Source: Burkholderiales bacterium (lineage in GTDB: Bacteria; Pseudomonadota; Gammaproteobacteria; Burkholderiales; Burkholderiaceae_C). From it: 35,737 nucleotides of DNA. A program made the position numbers and the translations under genes. The DNA is taken from NCBI GenBank assembly GCA_028868305.1, contig JAGWUS010000041.1:1-35737 (forward strand). The letters run 5' to 3'. Positions 15,201 through 22,926 of this stretch are shown one piece after another (the stretch's first letter is position 1; every line of letters starts with the position of its first letter). The notes under the pieces are model-generated. The model ran no database searches and was not told where the DNA came from. It saw only the letters and a program-made list of their open reading frames with translations.

Positions 15201-17765
15201 GCTCTCAAACGTAGCGCCAGGGACAATCAAATCTGCAGAGGCGGCGTACAGCACACGGTACTTTTCATTGCAAAAAACCAGCCGGTCCTGCGGGTCGTAC
15301 AGCACATAGGCCTCGTTCACGGCGTCAATGGACTCGCGCAGGATCGCCTCGCTGCGTTCGATCTTGAGCTGAATTTCCTTCTCGCGCGTGACATCCTGAA
15401 ACGCACCGACCAGGCGTACTGCCCCGGTATCGTCAAATTCAGTCTCGCCGGTAGAACGCACCCACAGTGCTTGTCCATGGGCATTCACTATGCTGGCTGT
15501 GAGATCCCAGCCCACGGCCTGTTCGATTGCTCTGCGAATCGCGGCGCGCACTGTCTCGCGATCCGATTCCAAGTAAAAACCGAGCGCCTCTTCCATGCTC
15601 GGCTGAAAACCGGGTTCCACGCCATGGATCAGACAGGTCTGCTCACTCCATTTGACACGGTGAGTTTTCAGATCCACTTCCCATGCCCCCACACCGGCCA
15701 ATCGACCAGCCCGGTTCAGGAAAGACTCCATATCGCGCAGTCCGATCTCCAGTGCCTTGGTGTCGGTAATGTCGGTGTGGATTCCGCCTATCCATTCCAC
15801 ATCCCCGTCAGGGGTTCTGCTCATCACCTTGGCCCGGCTAAGAATCCACAGCCACCGACCGCTTTTATGGATTGCGCGCACTTCGATGCTGTATTCATCC
15901 GCCAGCCCCTGACGGCATCTTTCCAGGGCGTTGCCGATCCGGACCTTGTCGTCCGGATGCACCTGCTGACGCCAGAATTCGTCCACGCTGGGCACTACCT
16001 CTTCAAGATTAAAACCCATCATTGCGCACCAACGATCACTGCAGCTGGATGCCCCCGTCTGAAGATTGGACTGCCAAGTACCGACGTTGGTGCCGGAGAG
16101 AATATTGTCGGCACGCTCCTTTTCCAGCTTCAGCGACTCCTGAGCATGCCGGGCGACAGTGATATCGGACTCAACCGACATGAACCCCTTAATCTCGCCG
16201 TGTTCATCCGGCAAAGGCTGGATTTCCATACTGATCCAGTACTCGGAGCCATCTTTGCGCTGGTTGATCAACTCATACGTGCCGCCGCGCCGTGCACGCA
16301 GGTCACGCCCGATGGTCTGCACCACCGATTTATCGGTGTTTGCGTTTTGCAGCAGGTGCCCTGGTACCTTGCCCATGGCCTCTTCAGCGGTGTAGCCCGA
16401 GATGCGCGTGAATCCTTCATTGACCCACACCACGCGGCCAGCGGCATTGGTAAAGACCACTGCGTTGCTGGTGCGCTGAGCAACCAGTGCCATGCGACTC
16501 AGTTCAGCCGTCATATCTTTGGCCATGGCCATTGCGCGCACACGGGCTGTCAGTATCAACCACACCAGCGCACTAACCAGAATACTCAGCAAAGCGCCCC
16601 AAAAAGCGCTGCGTCCTGGTGCTTTGAGATCGACGGATTGCTCAAATCGATCAGTGGTGTTGGCACGCAAGGTCAACAACTGGCCACCCACCAGTATCGG
16701 ACGACTGGTGTGAAACATATGCCCCAACGCGTGGTCCACGCCTGCTGCCACGCCCAACCGTCCCATGGGCTCTGTACTGTCAAAGACCAATGCACTGCCA
16801 TCGGTCTCTGATCCAAAGAACAGCTGAAACTGCGCCATATCCTGCGTACTTTCCAGCGTCCCCGCCATCAATTCGGCCAGCACAATTGGAGCGTAAGCCC
16901 AGCCCTTGAACAAGCGCAAACGCTCGTGCTCAGTGTCTGGAACCCTGACCGAGGCATAGTAGGGCAGGTAGTAGAGAAAACCCGGGCGCTTTTCACCGTC
17001 CTGCACCAGGGTGATGCGGCCACTCAAAGCAGCCTTACCTTCCCGAAGGGCTCGCTCAGCCGCCAAACGGCGTATTGGCTCCGCCCCCACATCCAGTCCC
17101 ACTGCAGCTCGATTGCGTTCCAGCGGTTCAATGTACTTGATGACGAAAAGGTCAGGCGCTTCGCCTGTGGTTTTGACCACGAAATCCGGTGCGCCATCCT
17201 TGCGCTGCTGTGCAATAAATGCTGGCAGCGCAGGACGCATCACCCGATCAATCACGCCGAACCCGCGTGCACCGGGGAATTCATGGTCAATGTCCCTGGA
17301 TAGCATAAATTTTCTGAAAGCAGAACGAGAGTGAAAATCACTCGACACCAGCGCCCCACGCACACTGCGCAGAGGTGGCAACAAGCTGTCAAAGGCATCA
17401 TGGATGGACTCTTCTATCCGGTCCACCTGCAACCCAAAGCGCAGCCTGGCGTCGGCGTAGACTTCCTGCCTGCTGGCCTGCACCCGCATGACGGCCACGG
17501 TCAAACCCGCAAGCAACACTGCAATTGCCCAGACCAGGGGGACGTTGCTGGCAGGTGGAACCGACACTCCGGCAGCCACCTGCCTGCGCCTCGCAAACCC
17601 GTGCCAGGCCCATAAACCCACCACCGCCGGCACGACCGGGGCAGCCATGTTCAGCACAATGTCAATGTGCCCATTCAGCCAACCTGCAACCGGCGCATCC
17701 ATCTGCGCCCAAGCGCGGCTCGTCACCAGCAAGCCAAGCCAGACGGCGGTGGTGGAAATTCGCAA
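12216..17765 (-). CDS. Large hybrid sensor histidine kinase (CHASE, multi-PAS, HisKA, HATPase, 2 REC, HPt)
   Basis: Inner-membrane phosphorelay kinase of 1849 residues. Order: a leader-like segment (1-21), hydrophobic segments at about 40-58 and 75-93, a periplasmic CHASE-type sensor (about 105-380), a membrane segment (387-408), and about five PAS modules (about 424-540, 552-675, 680-800, 805-925, 945-1072). The HisKA box FLANMSHEIRTPMNAILGM places the phosphorylated histidine at 1100. An HATPase with NAVKFTERG, DTGIGI and GGTGLGL follows, then REC1 (D1394 in FVDWRMPGMDG), REC2 (D1546 in LMDLQMPVMDG) and HPt (H1700 in ELHTLKGLSASLG). All phosphorelay residues are present. Start: TTG at 17765 with AAGGGAG 8 nt upstream, which gives a complete N-terminal membrane region. 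The signal is unknown. It heads a probable operon with the receiver and chemoreceptor genes. Confidence 0.93.
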   Translation of the reverse strand: MRISTTAVWLGLLVTSRAWAQMDAPVAGWLNGHIDIVLNMAAPVVPAVVGLWAWHGFARRRQVAAGVSVPPASNVPLVWAIAVLLAGLTVAVMRVQASRQEVYADARLRFGLQVDRIEESIHDAFDSLLPPLRSVRGALVSSDFHSRSAFRKFMLSRDIDHEFPGARGFGVIDRVMRPALPAFIAQQRKDGAPDFVVKTTGEAPDLFVIKYIEPLERNRAAVGLDVGAEPIRRLAAERALREGKAALSGRITLVQDGEKRPGFLYYLPYYASVRVPDTEHERLRLFKGWAYAPIVLAELMAGTLESTQDMAQFQLFFGSETDGSALVFDSTEPMGRLGVAAGVDHALGHMFHTSRPILVGGQLLTLRANTTDRFEQSVDLKAPGRSAFWGALLSILVSALVWLILTARVRAMAMAKDMTAELSRMALVAQRTSNAVVFTNAAGRVVWVNEGFTRISGYTAEEAMGKVPGHLLQNANTDKSVVQTIGRDLRARRGGTYELINQRKDGSEYWISMEIQPLPDEHGEIKGFMSVESDITVARHAQESLKLEKERADNILSGTNVGTWQSNLQTGASSCSDRWCAMMGFNLEEVVPSVDEFWRQQVHPDDKVRIGNALERCRQGLADEYSIEVRAIHKSGRWLWILSRAKVMSRTPDGDVEWIGGIHTDITDTKALEIGLRDMESFLNRAGRLAGVGAWEVDLKTHRVKWSEQTCLIHGVEPGFQPSMEEALGFYLESDRETVRAAIRRAIEQAVGWDLTASIVNAHGQALWVRSTGETEFDDTGAVRLVGAFQDVTREKEIQLKIERSEAILRESIDAVNEAYVLYDPQDRLVFCNEKYRVLYAASADLIVPGATFESIIRGGAERGQYRAAVGRVDEWVTERMRQHLAGATNMEQLLDNGRWLRVVERLMPDGHRVGFRVDITELKQANEAAQAANRSLAQTSATLQAVLDSAVNVGVIATDLGRKVTVFNKGAENLTGHAAADMLHRRSLGLLFDPSQMDLVRESLALQLGHEPDEDEVFSHVAESRDTPEWTLVRKDGTTFIATMVISPMREPNGDINGYLAITYDVTHQKEYEDSLRVAMRKAEESNVSKSQFLANMSHEIRTPMNAILGMLQLLHSTPLSPRQLDYADKTESAARSLLGLLNDILDFSKVEAGKMQLDLEPFSLSQLLDDLSVILSSNLGGKDVDLLFDVDPDVPARLVGDALRLKQVLINLGGNAVKFTERGHVVLRMRVLEKEADRVRLEISVVDTGIGIAPENQGRIFDAFTQAEASTTRRFGGTGLGLVISRRLIRLMGGELDLVSAPGQGSTFRFVLELQVVPTMEDAQLPAPVAAATGALRTLLVDDNPVALASSAAIMRSLGWDVIQANSGEQAVAALRSSLAQGEGALDAVFVDWRMPGMDGWETLRTIRRLYAEQGAPVLVLMSGQGHAALHQRTEREQALIGGYMVKPLTADMFRSVMAHALEAPQVASTAPPALAATATDAKPVTGSLGGMRILVVEDNPINQQVAKELLCTQGASVTLADNGQLGVDAALAAHPPFDIVLMDLQMPVMDGLTAARSIRQTAALQHMPIIAMTANVMATDREACLQAGMNDHIGKPFDLKALVQVLVRHTDWTPQALFAMADADTNAPAAEHQSADLHRKPWPPGVDVEGALERMGGNTGLLHRAMSAFVQQTLTFRVRLLALLESDALADVRRELHTLKGLSASLGVDDIAGMAAHAEKLAVSTQDGVMLRAACDAVCLGLDRALPALQEVVARTDTSGDRGKVAGSAAPLVLQGKEKLQMLTELQRLKAALEMFDMSAMEIHATLRQTMGDAIEDGTQALDAAMADLDFELAAIECSKLIDIWS

Positions 17766-17773
17766 CGTGGTGT

Positions 17774-17780
17774 CTCCCTT
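17774..17780 (-). promoter_or_regulatory. Ribosome binding site deciding a TTG start
   Basis: On the minus strand AAGGGAG lies 8 nt before the TTG at 17765. It is the strongest Shine-Dalgarno near the 5' end of the hybrid kinase frame and supports initiation at TTG rather than at the Met at codon 22, which would cut into the N-terminal hydrophobic leader. Confidence 0.65.
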
Positions 17781-17818
17781 GAGCCTGCGAGAATTAACTC
17801 TTGAGCGATGATCATGCC

Positions 17819-18721
17819 ATGAGCCAACGCAAAGACCATCTCGATTCCCGCGCTGTCAGCCTTTTGCTGGCCTGCTTTGTTTTCTGGGGATTCCAACAAG
17901 TGCTGGTCAAGGTAACGATCCCAGAGATTGCGCCAGTGTTTCAGGCGGGTATCCGTTTTGCGGGGGCCACCGTGCTGCTCCTGCTCTGGTGCCGTAGCCG
18001 CGGCATCTCCCTATGGGATCGCGACGGTTCACTGGCTGCCGGTTTGCTGGCGGGGGCGCTGTTTGCCACCGAGTTTGCATGTCTTTTTGTCGGTCTGCAG
18101 TATTCCACAGCGTCCAGATTGACCGTCTTCCTGTATACCTCGCCCCTGTGGGTTGCGCTGCTACTGCCCTGGATTGTCAGGACGGAGCGTCTGAACCGCA
18201 CGCAATGGGTGGGGCTGACGCTCGCCTTTGCTGCCATTGTGTTTACCCTGCGCGAAGGATTTTCCGCCCCGGGACAGCCCATGCAATGGCTGGGTGATCT
18301 GCTGGGCCTGTTGGCCGGAATGTTCTGGGGTCTGACTACCGTCGTGATCCGCAGCAGCAAATTGACCCGGGTGTCCCCCGAAAAGCTGTTGTTCTACCAG
18401 GTGGCCATCAGCGCAGTGGCACTGCCCGCGATGTCCCTGGGCTTGGGAGAACCCTGGAACTGGCACTGGAGCACCTTTGCCTCAGGTTCGATACTGCTGC
18501 AGGTAAGCGTCGGCGCATTTGTAAGCTACCTGGTATGGATGTGGATTCTGGGGAACTACCCGGCGACCAAAGTCAGTGTGTTCGCCTTCCTGACGCCAGT
18601 ATTTGCATTGATGTTTGGAGCACTCTGGCTCGGTGAACCAGTCACACCAGCCTTACTGTCCGCCCTGACCCTGGTGGCAGTGGGTATTGTGCTGGTCAAC
18701 CGTTCTGCGCGGAAACCTTGA
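17819..18721 (+). CDS. EamA/DMT-family transporter
   Basis: Inner-membrane protein of about 300 residues, with ten predicted membrane helices in two EamA repeats, of the drug/metabolite transporter superfamily. Repeat one begins near LLLACFVFWGFQQVLVKVTIPEIAP and contains FAGATVLLLLWCR. Repeat two contains GLLAGMFWGLTTVVIR and ends with VSVFAFLTPVFALMFGALWLGEPVTPALL, a typical EamA ending. Substrate cannot be told from sequence. The ATG at 17819 was chosen over an in-frame TTG at 17801; neither has a good ribosome site. It is divergent from the hybrid kinase (53-nt gap). A dispersed-repeat copy begins directly at the stop codon. Confidence 0.88.
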   Translation: MSQRKDHLDSRAVSLLLACFVFWGFQQVLVKVTIPEIAPVFQAGIRFAGATVLLLLWCRSRGISLWDRDGSLAAGLLAGALFATEFACLFVGLQYSTASRLTVFLYTSPLWVALLLPWIVRTERLNRTQWVGLTLAFAAIVFTLREGFSAPGQPMQWLGDLLGLLAGMFWGLTTVVIRSSKLTRVSPEKLLFYQVAISAVALPAMSLGLGEPWNWHWSTFASGSILLQVSVGAFVSYLVWMWILGNYPATKVSVFAFLTPVFALMFGALWLGEPVTPALLSALTLVAVGIVLVNRSARKP

Positions 18722-18782
18722 ATGCTATTATTTCAATAGCTAGTCGCGCACATTCCACGAGGGCTAGAGGCCAATAAGACCC
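18721..18782 (+). repeat. Comamonadaceae-type dispersed intergenic repeat, copy 1
   Basis: It starts at the DMT-transporter stop codon. It opens with a perfect 6-bp palindrome, GCTATT-ATTTC-AATAGC (18724-18740), followed by the blocks ATTCCACGAGGGCT and AGAGGCCAATAAGACC. The order palindrome, then TTCCACG, then GGGCT is shared with a copy at 31641-31695 on the other strand. It fills most of the 78-nt gap between convergent genes and is oriented with the transporter gene. I recall similar elements as common in Comamonadaceae genomes. Confidence 0.7.
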
Positions 18783-18799
18783 GCATTTGGTGTTCAAAA

Positions 18800-21169
18800 C
18801 TACGGTGGGGTATCCAGACTGTTGCGCAGCGCCGCTTTAGCGACCGCATCGAGCGCCACTTCCACCACCGGTTGCCCGGAGACCATTCGCAGATGGCCCG
18901 CAGCCATGAGCTTGTCGCACGAACGCCGCGTCATGGACTGGGTTGCCCCCACGCTATTCGTAAACAGGAACAGGGTGCCGTGCGGGCTGGCCCAGGTCAG
19001 TTGGGTGCGCATCCACTGTCCGCTGGACTTGAGCTCGACCCAGGACCCCAGCGGCAGTTCGTCCAGGGCTGCAGGGGGTTCAACTGCCTGCACTGCGGCG
19101 CTTGCCGAAGCGGGCGCCATGGCCGCAGCGGAGTCATTGGGACCTGGCAAGTCGGCAATCTCAATGAAGTTGGAGGATTTTGCTTCTTCTGGCGCCACCC
19201 AGGGCTCTCCCGCTTCCACAAAGCTGGAGCGCAGGGTTGCCACCGCTGCTTCATGGGCCTTTGCCGGATCTGCTGTCCCCGCCAGCGGCGATGCCTTGCC
19301 CCCAGCAGGAGCACGAAACGCGCGCTGGTGAATCCCCATCAGGGCTTCGAAGAAAACACTGGTGCGTACTGCCGGATACTGGATGGAGTCCAGCCCTTCC
19401 CGCAACGTGCCCAGCAGGCGGGGCACCAGCCGCGTGAGTTTGGCCACGTTTTGCCGGGCAAGTTCGGGGTGGGCGCTCCACAGCAGTGCGGAAATCAAGG
19501 CCTGGTACTTGTCGGCCACTTCCGAACCGGCACCCCCCTTGATGCGCGCCTGCGCAACCACCTGGGCCCAGGGGCCGCAGAGAAAATCAACCACCACATC
19601 GGGCACCTGCGCCGCGTCTGGGTGCTCCTCGATGCTGCGCGCGATTTTTTCGGCCAGCAGATTGCGTGCCTCCGCATGCTGCAGGGCAAAAACGGCAGCT
19701 TCGCGGGCACGTTCTTTCTGCCGGGCAGCCTGCGCCCAGGTTTCATGCAAGCCCAGCAGCACCCGTTCAAACGGCTCGTCGTCCTGAATAGCCGTGGTGG
19801 CCAACGGCGCCACTGCCGCCTCCAGTTCTTTCAGGAATACATCAAATCCGCTGTTGCTCACCGAATCGAAGGCCAGGCTGCGGTGTGTCAACTCCTGCAG
19901 AAGCTGGCGCGCCGGATGCTGCTTTTCAGTAAAAAATCTAGGATCAGCCAGCGACAAACGCAGCAATGCCGGTTCCAGACTCCTGATCACCTGTTGCACA
20001 GGATCAAGCAGGCGTGGATCGTGGGCCATGTTGTCCAGCATCAGACTTACCACCTCCAGACTCAGCGCCTGCGCCACACTGGTGGCACTGCGCCGTATGG
20101 CCTGGCGCTGCACTTCTATGGGGTTGGTGGATGTGAGGTTCATTTCTGCGGCAGCAACACGCCGTTGCTCCAGTTTCTGCACCACGCGATCCACCTGCTG
20201 CATCTCCTTGAGCGCTTCCAGTGCAGCGGGAACCGTGGCGTCAAAATCAGTGACCGGCGCCTGTTGTGATGCGGCCGCACCCTCAAACTGCTGGGCAAAT
20301 TGCTGTGCGAACCGGTCAACACGACTCAGAGGTTCGCCTCCATCAAGTTCACCCGCCAACAAGCGTCGCAAGCGGTCTAGCGTCAGCAGTCCATCGTCGC
20401 GGCTATGCACTCGCACTGACGGCTGCATAGCCGAGGCACTGGCTGGCGGGGCACCCGTTGTGAATTGGGCAACACCGCGCCCAACCCCGGGTCCGCCAGG
20501 CGTCTGAACCACTGCGTATCCAGCAGCAACGACACCTTGCGCACGCAGTTGCTCGCACAGGCGCTCATACAGCGCCTTGAGTTCCGTACTTAGCGCAGCG
20601 CTCATAGCACCCAGCCAGTCGATTTGCATGGCGCTTGAAACACCGGTTTGGGCCAGCACTTCCTGCAATGCCTGGATAAAACACTCCGGTCTCAAAGGAT
20701 TGCGATCAGCCCGGACTGTTCCCATCCCCAGTGTCGAGCAAATCAGCGCGTTGAGTTCCGACAGTTGCGCATCACAGGCAAGCAACACTGTCTGCTGGAC
20801 GCGCGCCACGGCCACGCTCGTCAGGACCTGGGCATCATCCATCAGTTCCAGATCTTCAAACTGAAGCGCCGCAACAGGACGATTAGCCGCCTGGACACCG
20901 GCATCGGGATTTGCAAAAACCCGCAACAGGGCTTGTGGATACTGTTTGCACAGATCCGACTCGCGCTGGCGCAATTGCCGCGCCGACTCGGCCAACGCAT
21001 CACGCTCACGCAGGTCACGGCAGGCCGACTCACGCGTCTGCAAGATCTGCCGCGCGGCCGCCACCAGCCGCCCTGCCATCAGGTTCCCTGCCGCCGCAGC
21101 CTCCTGTACCGTGGAACGGTACGGGGACTCATGTCTGGCTGGGGATGGCGTGGCAGGCTTCTGGGACAT
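18800..21169 (-). CDS. DUF1631 family protein (paralogue A)
   Basis: A 789-residue protein of the DUF1631 family, large cytoplasmic proteins of proteobacteria without a function known to me. No signal peptide or membrane segment is seen. The N-terminal third is Ala/Gln-rich and helical. A central block (LLRLSLADPRFFTEKQHPARQLLQELTHRSLAFDSV) is nearly shared with paralogue B at 22927-25152, and DVVVDFLCGPWAQVVAQA also matches. The C-terminal part, GSWVELKSSGQWMRTQLTWAS and onward, looks like a small beta-rich domain. The ATG is 20 nt after the ettA stop with AGGA upstream, so it is likely in the ettA transcript. Confidence 0.9.
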   Translation of the reverse strand: MSQKPATPSPARHESPYRSTVQEAAAAGNLMAGRLVAAARQILQTRESACRDLRERDALAESARQLRQRESDLCKQYPQALLRVFANPDAGVQAANRPVAALQFEDLELMDDAQVLTSVAVARVQQTVLLACDAQLSELNALICSTLGMGTVRADRNPLRPECFIQALQEVLAQTGVSSAMQIDWLGAMSAALSTELKALYERLCEQLRAQGVVAAGYAVVQTPGGPGVGRGVAQFTTGAPPASASAMQPSVRVHSRDDGLLTLDRLRRLLAGELDGGEPLSRVDRFAQQFAQQFEGAAASQQAPVTDFDATVPAALEALKEMQQVDRVVQKLEQRRVAAAEMNLTSTNPIEVQRQAIRRSATSVAQALSLEVVSLMLDNMAHDPRLLDPVQQVIRSLEPALLRLSLADPRFFTEKQHPARQLLQELTHRSLAFDSVSNSGFDVFLKELEAAVAPLATTAIQDDEPFERVLLGLHETWAQAARQKERAREAAVFALQHAEARNLLAEKIARSIEEHPDAAQVPDVVVDFLCGPWAQVVAQARIKGGAGSEVADKYQALISALLWSAHPELARQNVAKLTRLVPRLLGTLREGLDSIQYPAVRTSVFFEALMGIHQRAFRAPAGGKASPLAGTADPAKAHEAAVATLRSSFVEAGEPWVAPEEAKSSNFIEIADLPGPNDSAAAMAPASASAAVQAVEPPAALDELPLGSWVELKSSGQWMRTQLTWASPHGTLFLFTNSVGATQSMTRRSCDKLMAAGHLRMVSGQPVVEVALDAVAKAALRNSLDTPP

Positions 21170-21189
21170 GGCGAAAAGTCCTGCTGTGC

Positions 21190-22851
21190 TTATTTGAGTG
21201 CCTTGAAACGCATGCGATGCGGTTTGGCGCCCTCTTCACCCAGACGTTTCTTCTTGTCGGCTTCGTACTCTTGGTAGTTGCCGTCAAAGAACACCCACTG
21301 GCTGTCGCCCTCGGCGGCCAGGATGTGGGTACAAATGCGGTCCAGGAACCAGCGGTCGTGGCTGATGACCATGATTGAGCCAGCAAACTCCAGCAAGGCA
21401 TCTTCCAGCGCGCGCAGGGTTTCCACGTCCAGGTCGTTCGACGGCTCGTCGAGCAGCAGCACGTTACCGCCTGCAATCAGGGTCTTGGCCAGATGCAGAC
21501 GGCCTCGCTCACCACCGGACAGCGTGCCGACGCGTTTCTGCTGGTCGCCGCCGTTGAAGTTGAAGCGGCCACAGTAAGCGCGGCTGGCCATCTGGAATTT
21601 GCCCACATTCAGGATGTCGAGCCCACCGGAAACGTCTTCCCACACGGTTTTTTCGCTGGACAACTCGTCACGGTGCTGGTCGACAAAGGCCATCTTGACG
21701 GTCTGGCCGATCTTGACCGTACCCGAATCCGGCTGCTCCCTGCCGGCAATCATCTTGAACAGCGTGGATTTACCCGCGCCGTTGGGGCCAATGATGCCGA
21801 CGATGGCGCCCGCGGGGATCTTGAAACTCAGGTTGTCGATCAGCAGGCGGTCACCAAAGGACTTGCTGACATTGGTGAACTCGATGACCTCATTGCCCAG
21901 ACGCTCGGCCACGGGAATAAAAATTTCCTGCGTCTCGTTGCGCTTCTGGTATTCGAAATCGGACAGTTCCTCGAAGCGGGCCAGACGGGCTTTGCTCTTG
22001 GCCTGGCGGGCCTTGGGGTTCTGGCGTGACCATTCCAGTTCTTTCTTCAGGGCTTTGGCACGGGACTCTTCGCCCTTTTGCTCCTGCACCAGGCGGTCCT
22101 GCTTCTGTTGCAGCCAGTCGCTGTAATTGCCCTTGTAGGGAATGCCGGAGCCGCGGTCCATTTCCAGAATCCACTCGGCCGCGTTATCCAGGAAGTAGCG
22201 ATCGTGGGTAATGGCCACCACGGTGCCGGAATAGCGCTGGAGGAACTGCTCCAGCCAGTCCACCGATTCAGCGTCTAGGTGGTTGGTGGGCTCATCCAGC
22301 AGCAACATGTCGGGCTTGGATAGCAACAGGCGGCACAGTGCCACGCGACGCTTCTCGCCACCCGAGAGCTTGCCGATGACGGCATCCCATGGGGGCAGAC
22401 GCAGCGCATCGGCCGCGATTTCCAGCTGGTGCTCGCCGCCATCGCCGGCGGTGGCAATGATGGCTTCGAGCTGGGCCTGCTCGGCGGCCAGCGCGTCGAA
22501 ATCGGCGTCTTCTTCGGCATACGCCGCATACACCTCTTCCAGACGGGCCTGCGCCGCCTTGGATTCGCCCATGCCGCCTTCAACCGCCTGGCGAACGGTC
22601 TCATTGGGGTCCAGTTGCGGTTCCTGTGGCAGGTAACCAATCTTCAGGCCCGCCATGGGAATGGCTTCGCCTTCGAACTCCTTGTCGACACCCGCCATGA
22701 TCTTGAGCAGGGTGGACTTGCCGGAGCCGTTAAGACCGAGCACACCAATCTTGGCGCCGGGGAAGAAGGACAGCGAGATGTCCTTGAGGATGTAGCGCTT
22801 CGGCGGAATAATCTTGCCGAGGCGGTTCATGGAAAAAACGTATTGGGCCAT
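21190..22851 (-). CDS. ettA: Energy-dependent translational throttle protein EttA (ABC-F)
   Basis: Soluble ABC-F ATPase of 553 residues that binds the ribosomal E site and gates entry into elongation according to the ATP/ADP ratio. There are two ATPase domains: Walker A GLNGSGKST (about 39-47) and GPNGAGKST, signatures LSGGEKRRVAL and LSGGERGRLHL, and Walker B LLLDEPTNHLD and LLLDEPSNDLD. The arm and interdomain linker (ELEWSRQNPKARQAKSKARLA) match EttA; length and N-terminus are nearly those of the E. coli protein. A -10-like GATAAT on the minus strand (22884-22889) could give it its own promoter, though no matching -35 is clear. It sits between two DUF1631 genes on the same strand. Confidence 0.96.
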   Translation of the reverse strand: MAQYVFSMNRLGKIIPPKRYILKDISLSFFPGAKIGVLGLNGSGKSTLLKIMAGVDKEFEGEAIPMAGLKIGYLPQEPQLDPNETVRQAVEGGMGESKAAQARLEEVYAAYAEEDADFDALAAEQAQLEAIIATAGDGGEHQLEIAADALRLPPWDAVIGKLSGGEKRRVALCRLLLSKPDMLLLDEPTNHLDAESVDWLEQFLQRYSGTVVAITHDRYFLDNAAEWILEMDRGSGIPYKGNYSDWLQQKQDRLVQEQKGEESRAKALKKELEWSRQNPKARQAKSKARLARFEELSDFEYQKRNETQEIFIPVAERLGNEVIEFTNVSKSFGDRLLIDNLSFKIPAGAIVGIIGPNGAGKSTLFKMIAGREQPDSGTVKIGQTVKMAFVDQHRDELSSEKTVWEDVSGGLDILNVGKFQMASRAYCGRFNFNGGDQQKRVGTLSGGERGRLHLAKTLIAGGNVLLLDEPSNDLDVETLRALEDALLEFAGSIMVISHDRWFLDRICTHILAAEGDSQWVFFDGNYQEYEADKKKRLGEEGAKPHRMRFKALK

Positions 22852-22926
22852 TGCAGTAACTGATTTGGAAGCGTAAAGACGCCATTATCGACTGCAGGGC
22901 GGACAAGCGGTGGTTAGGCCTGCGCT

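Noticed and set aside
14811..16811. Long open frame (about 666 codons) on the plus strand opposite the hybrid kinase, and similar ones opposite other genes (for example 32930-34297 minus)
   Set aside because: They lie fully antisense to strongly supported genes, show no recognisable domains, and have the odd composition (His/Gln/Arg-rich) expected of shadows of high-GC coding DNA.
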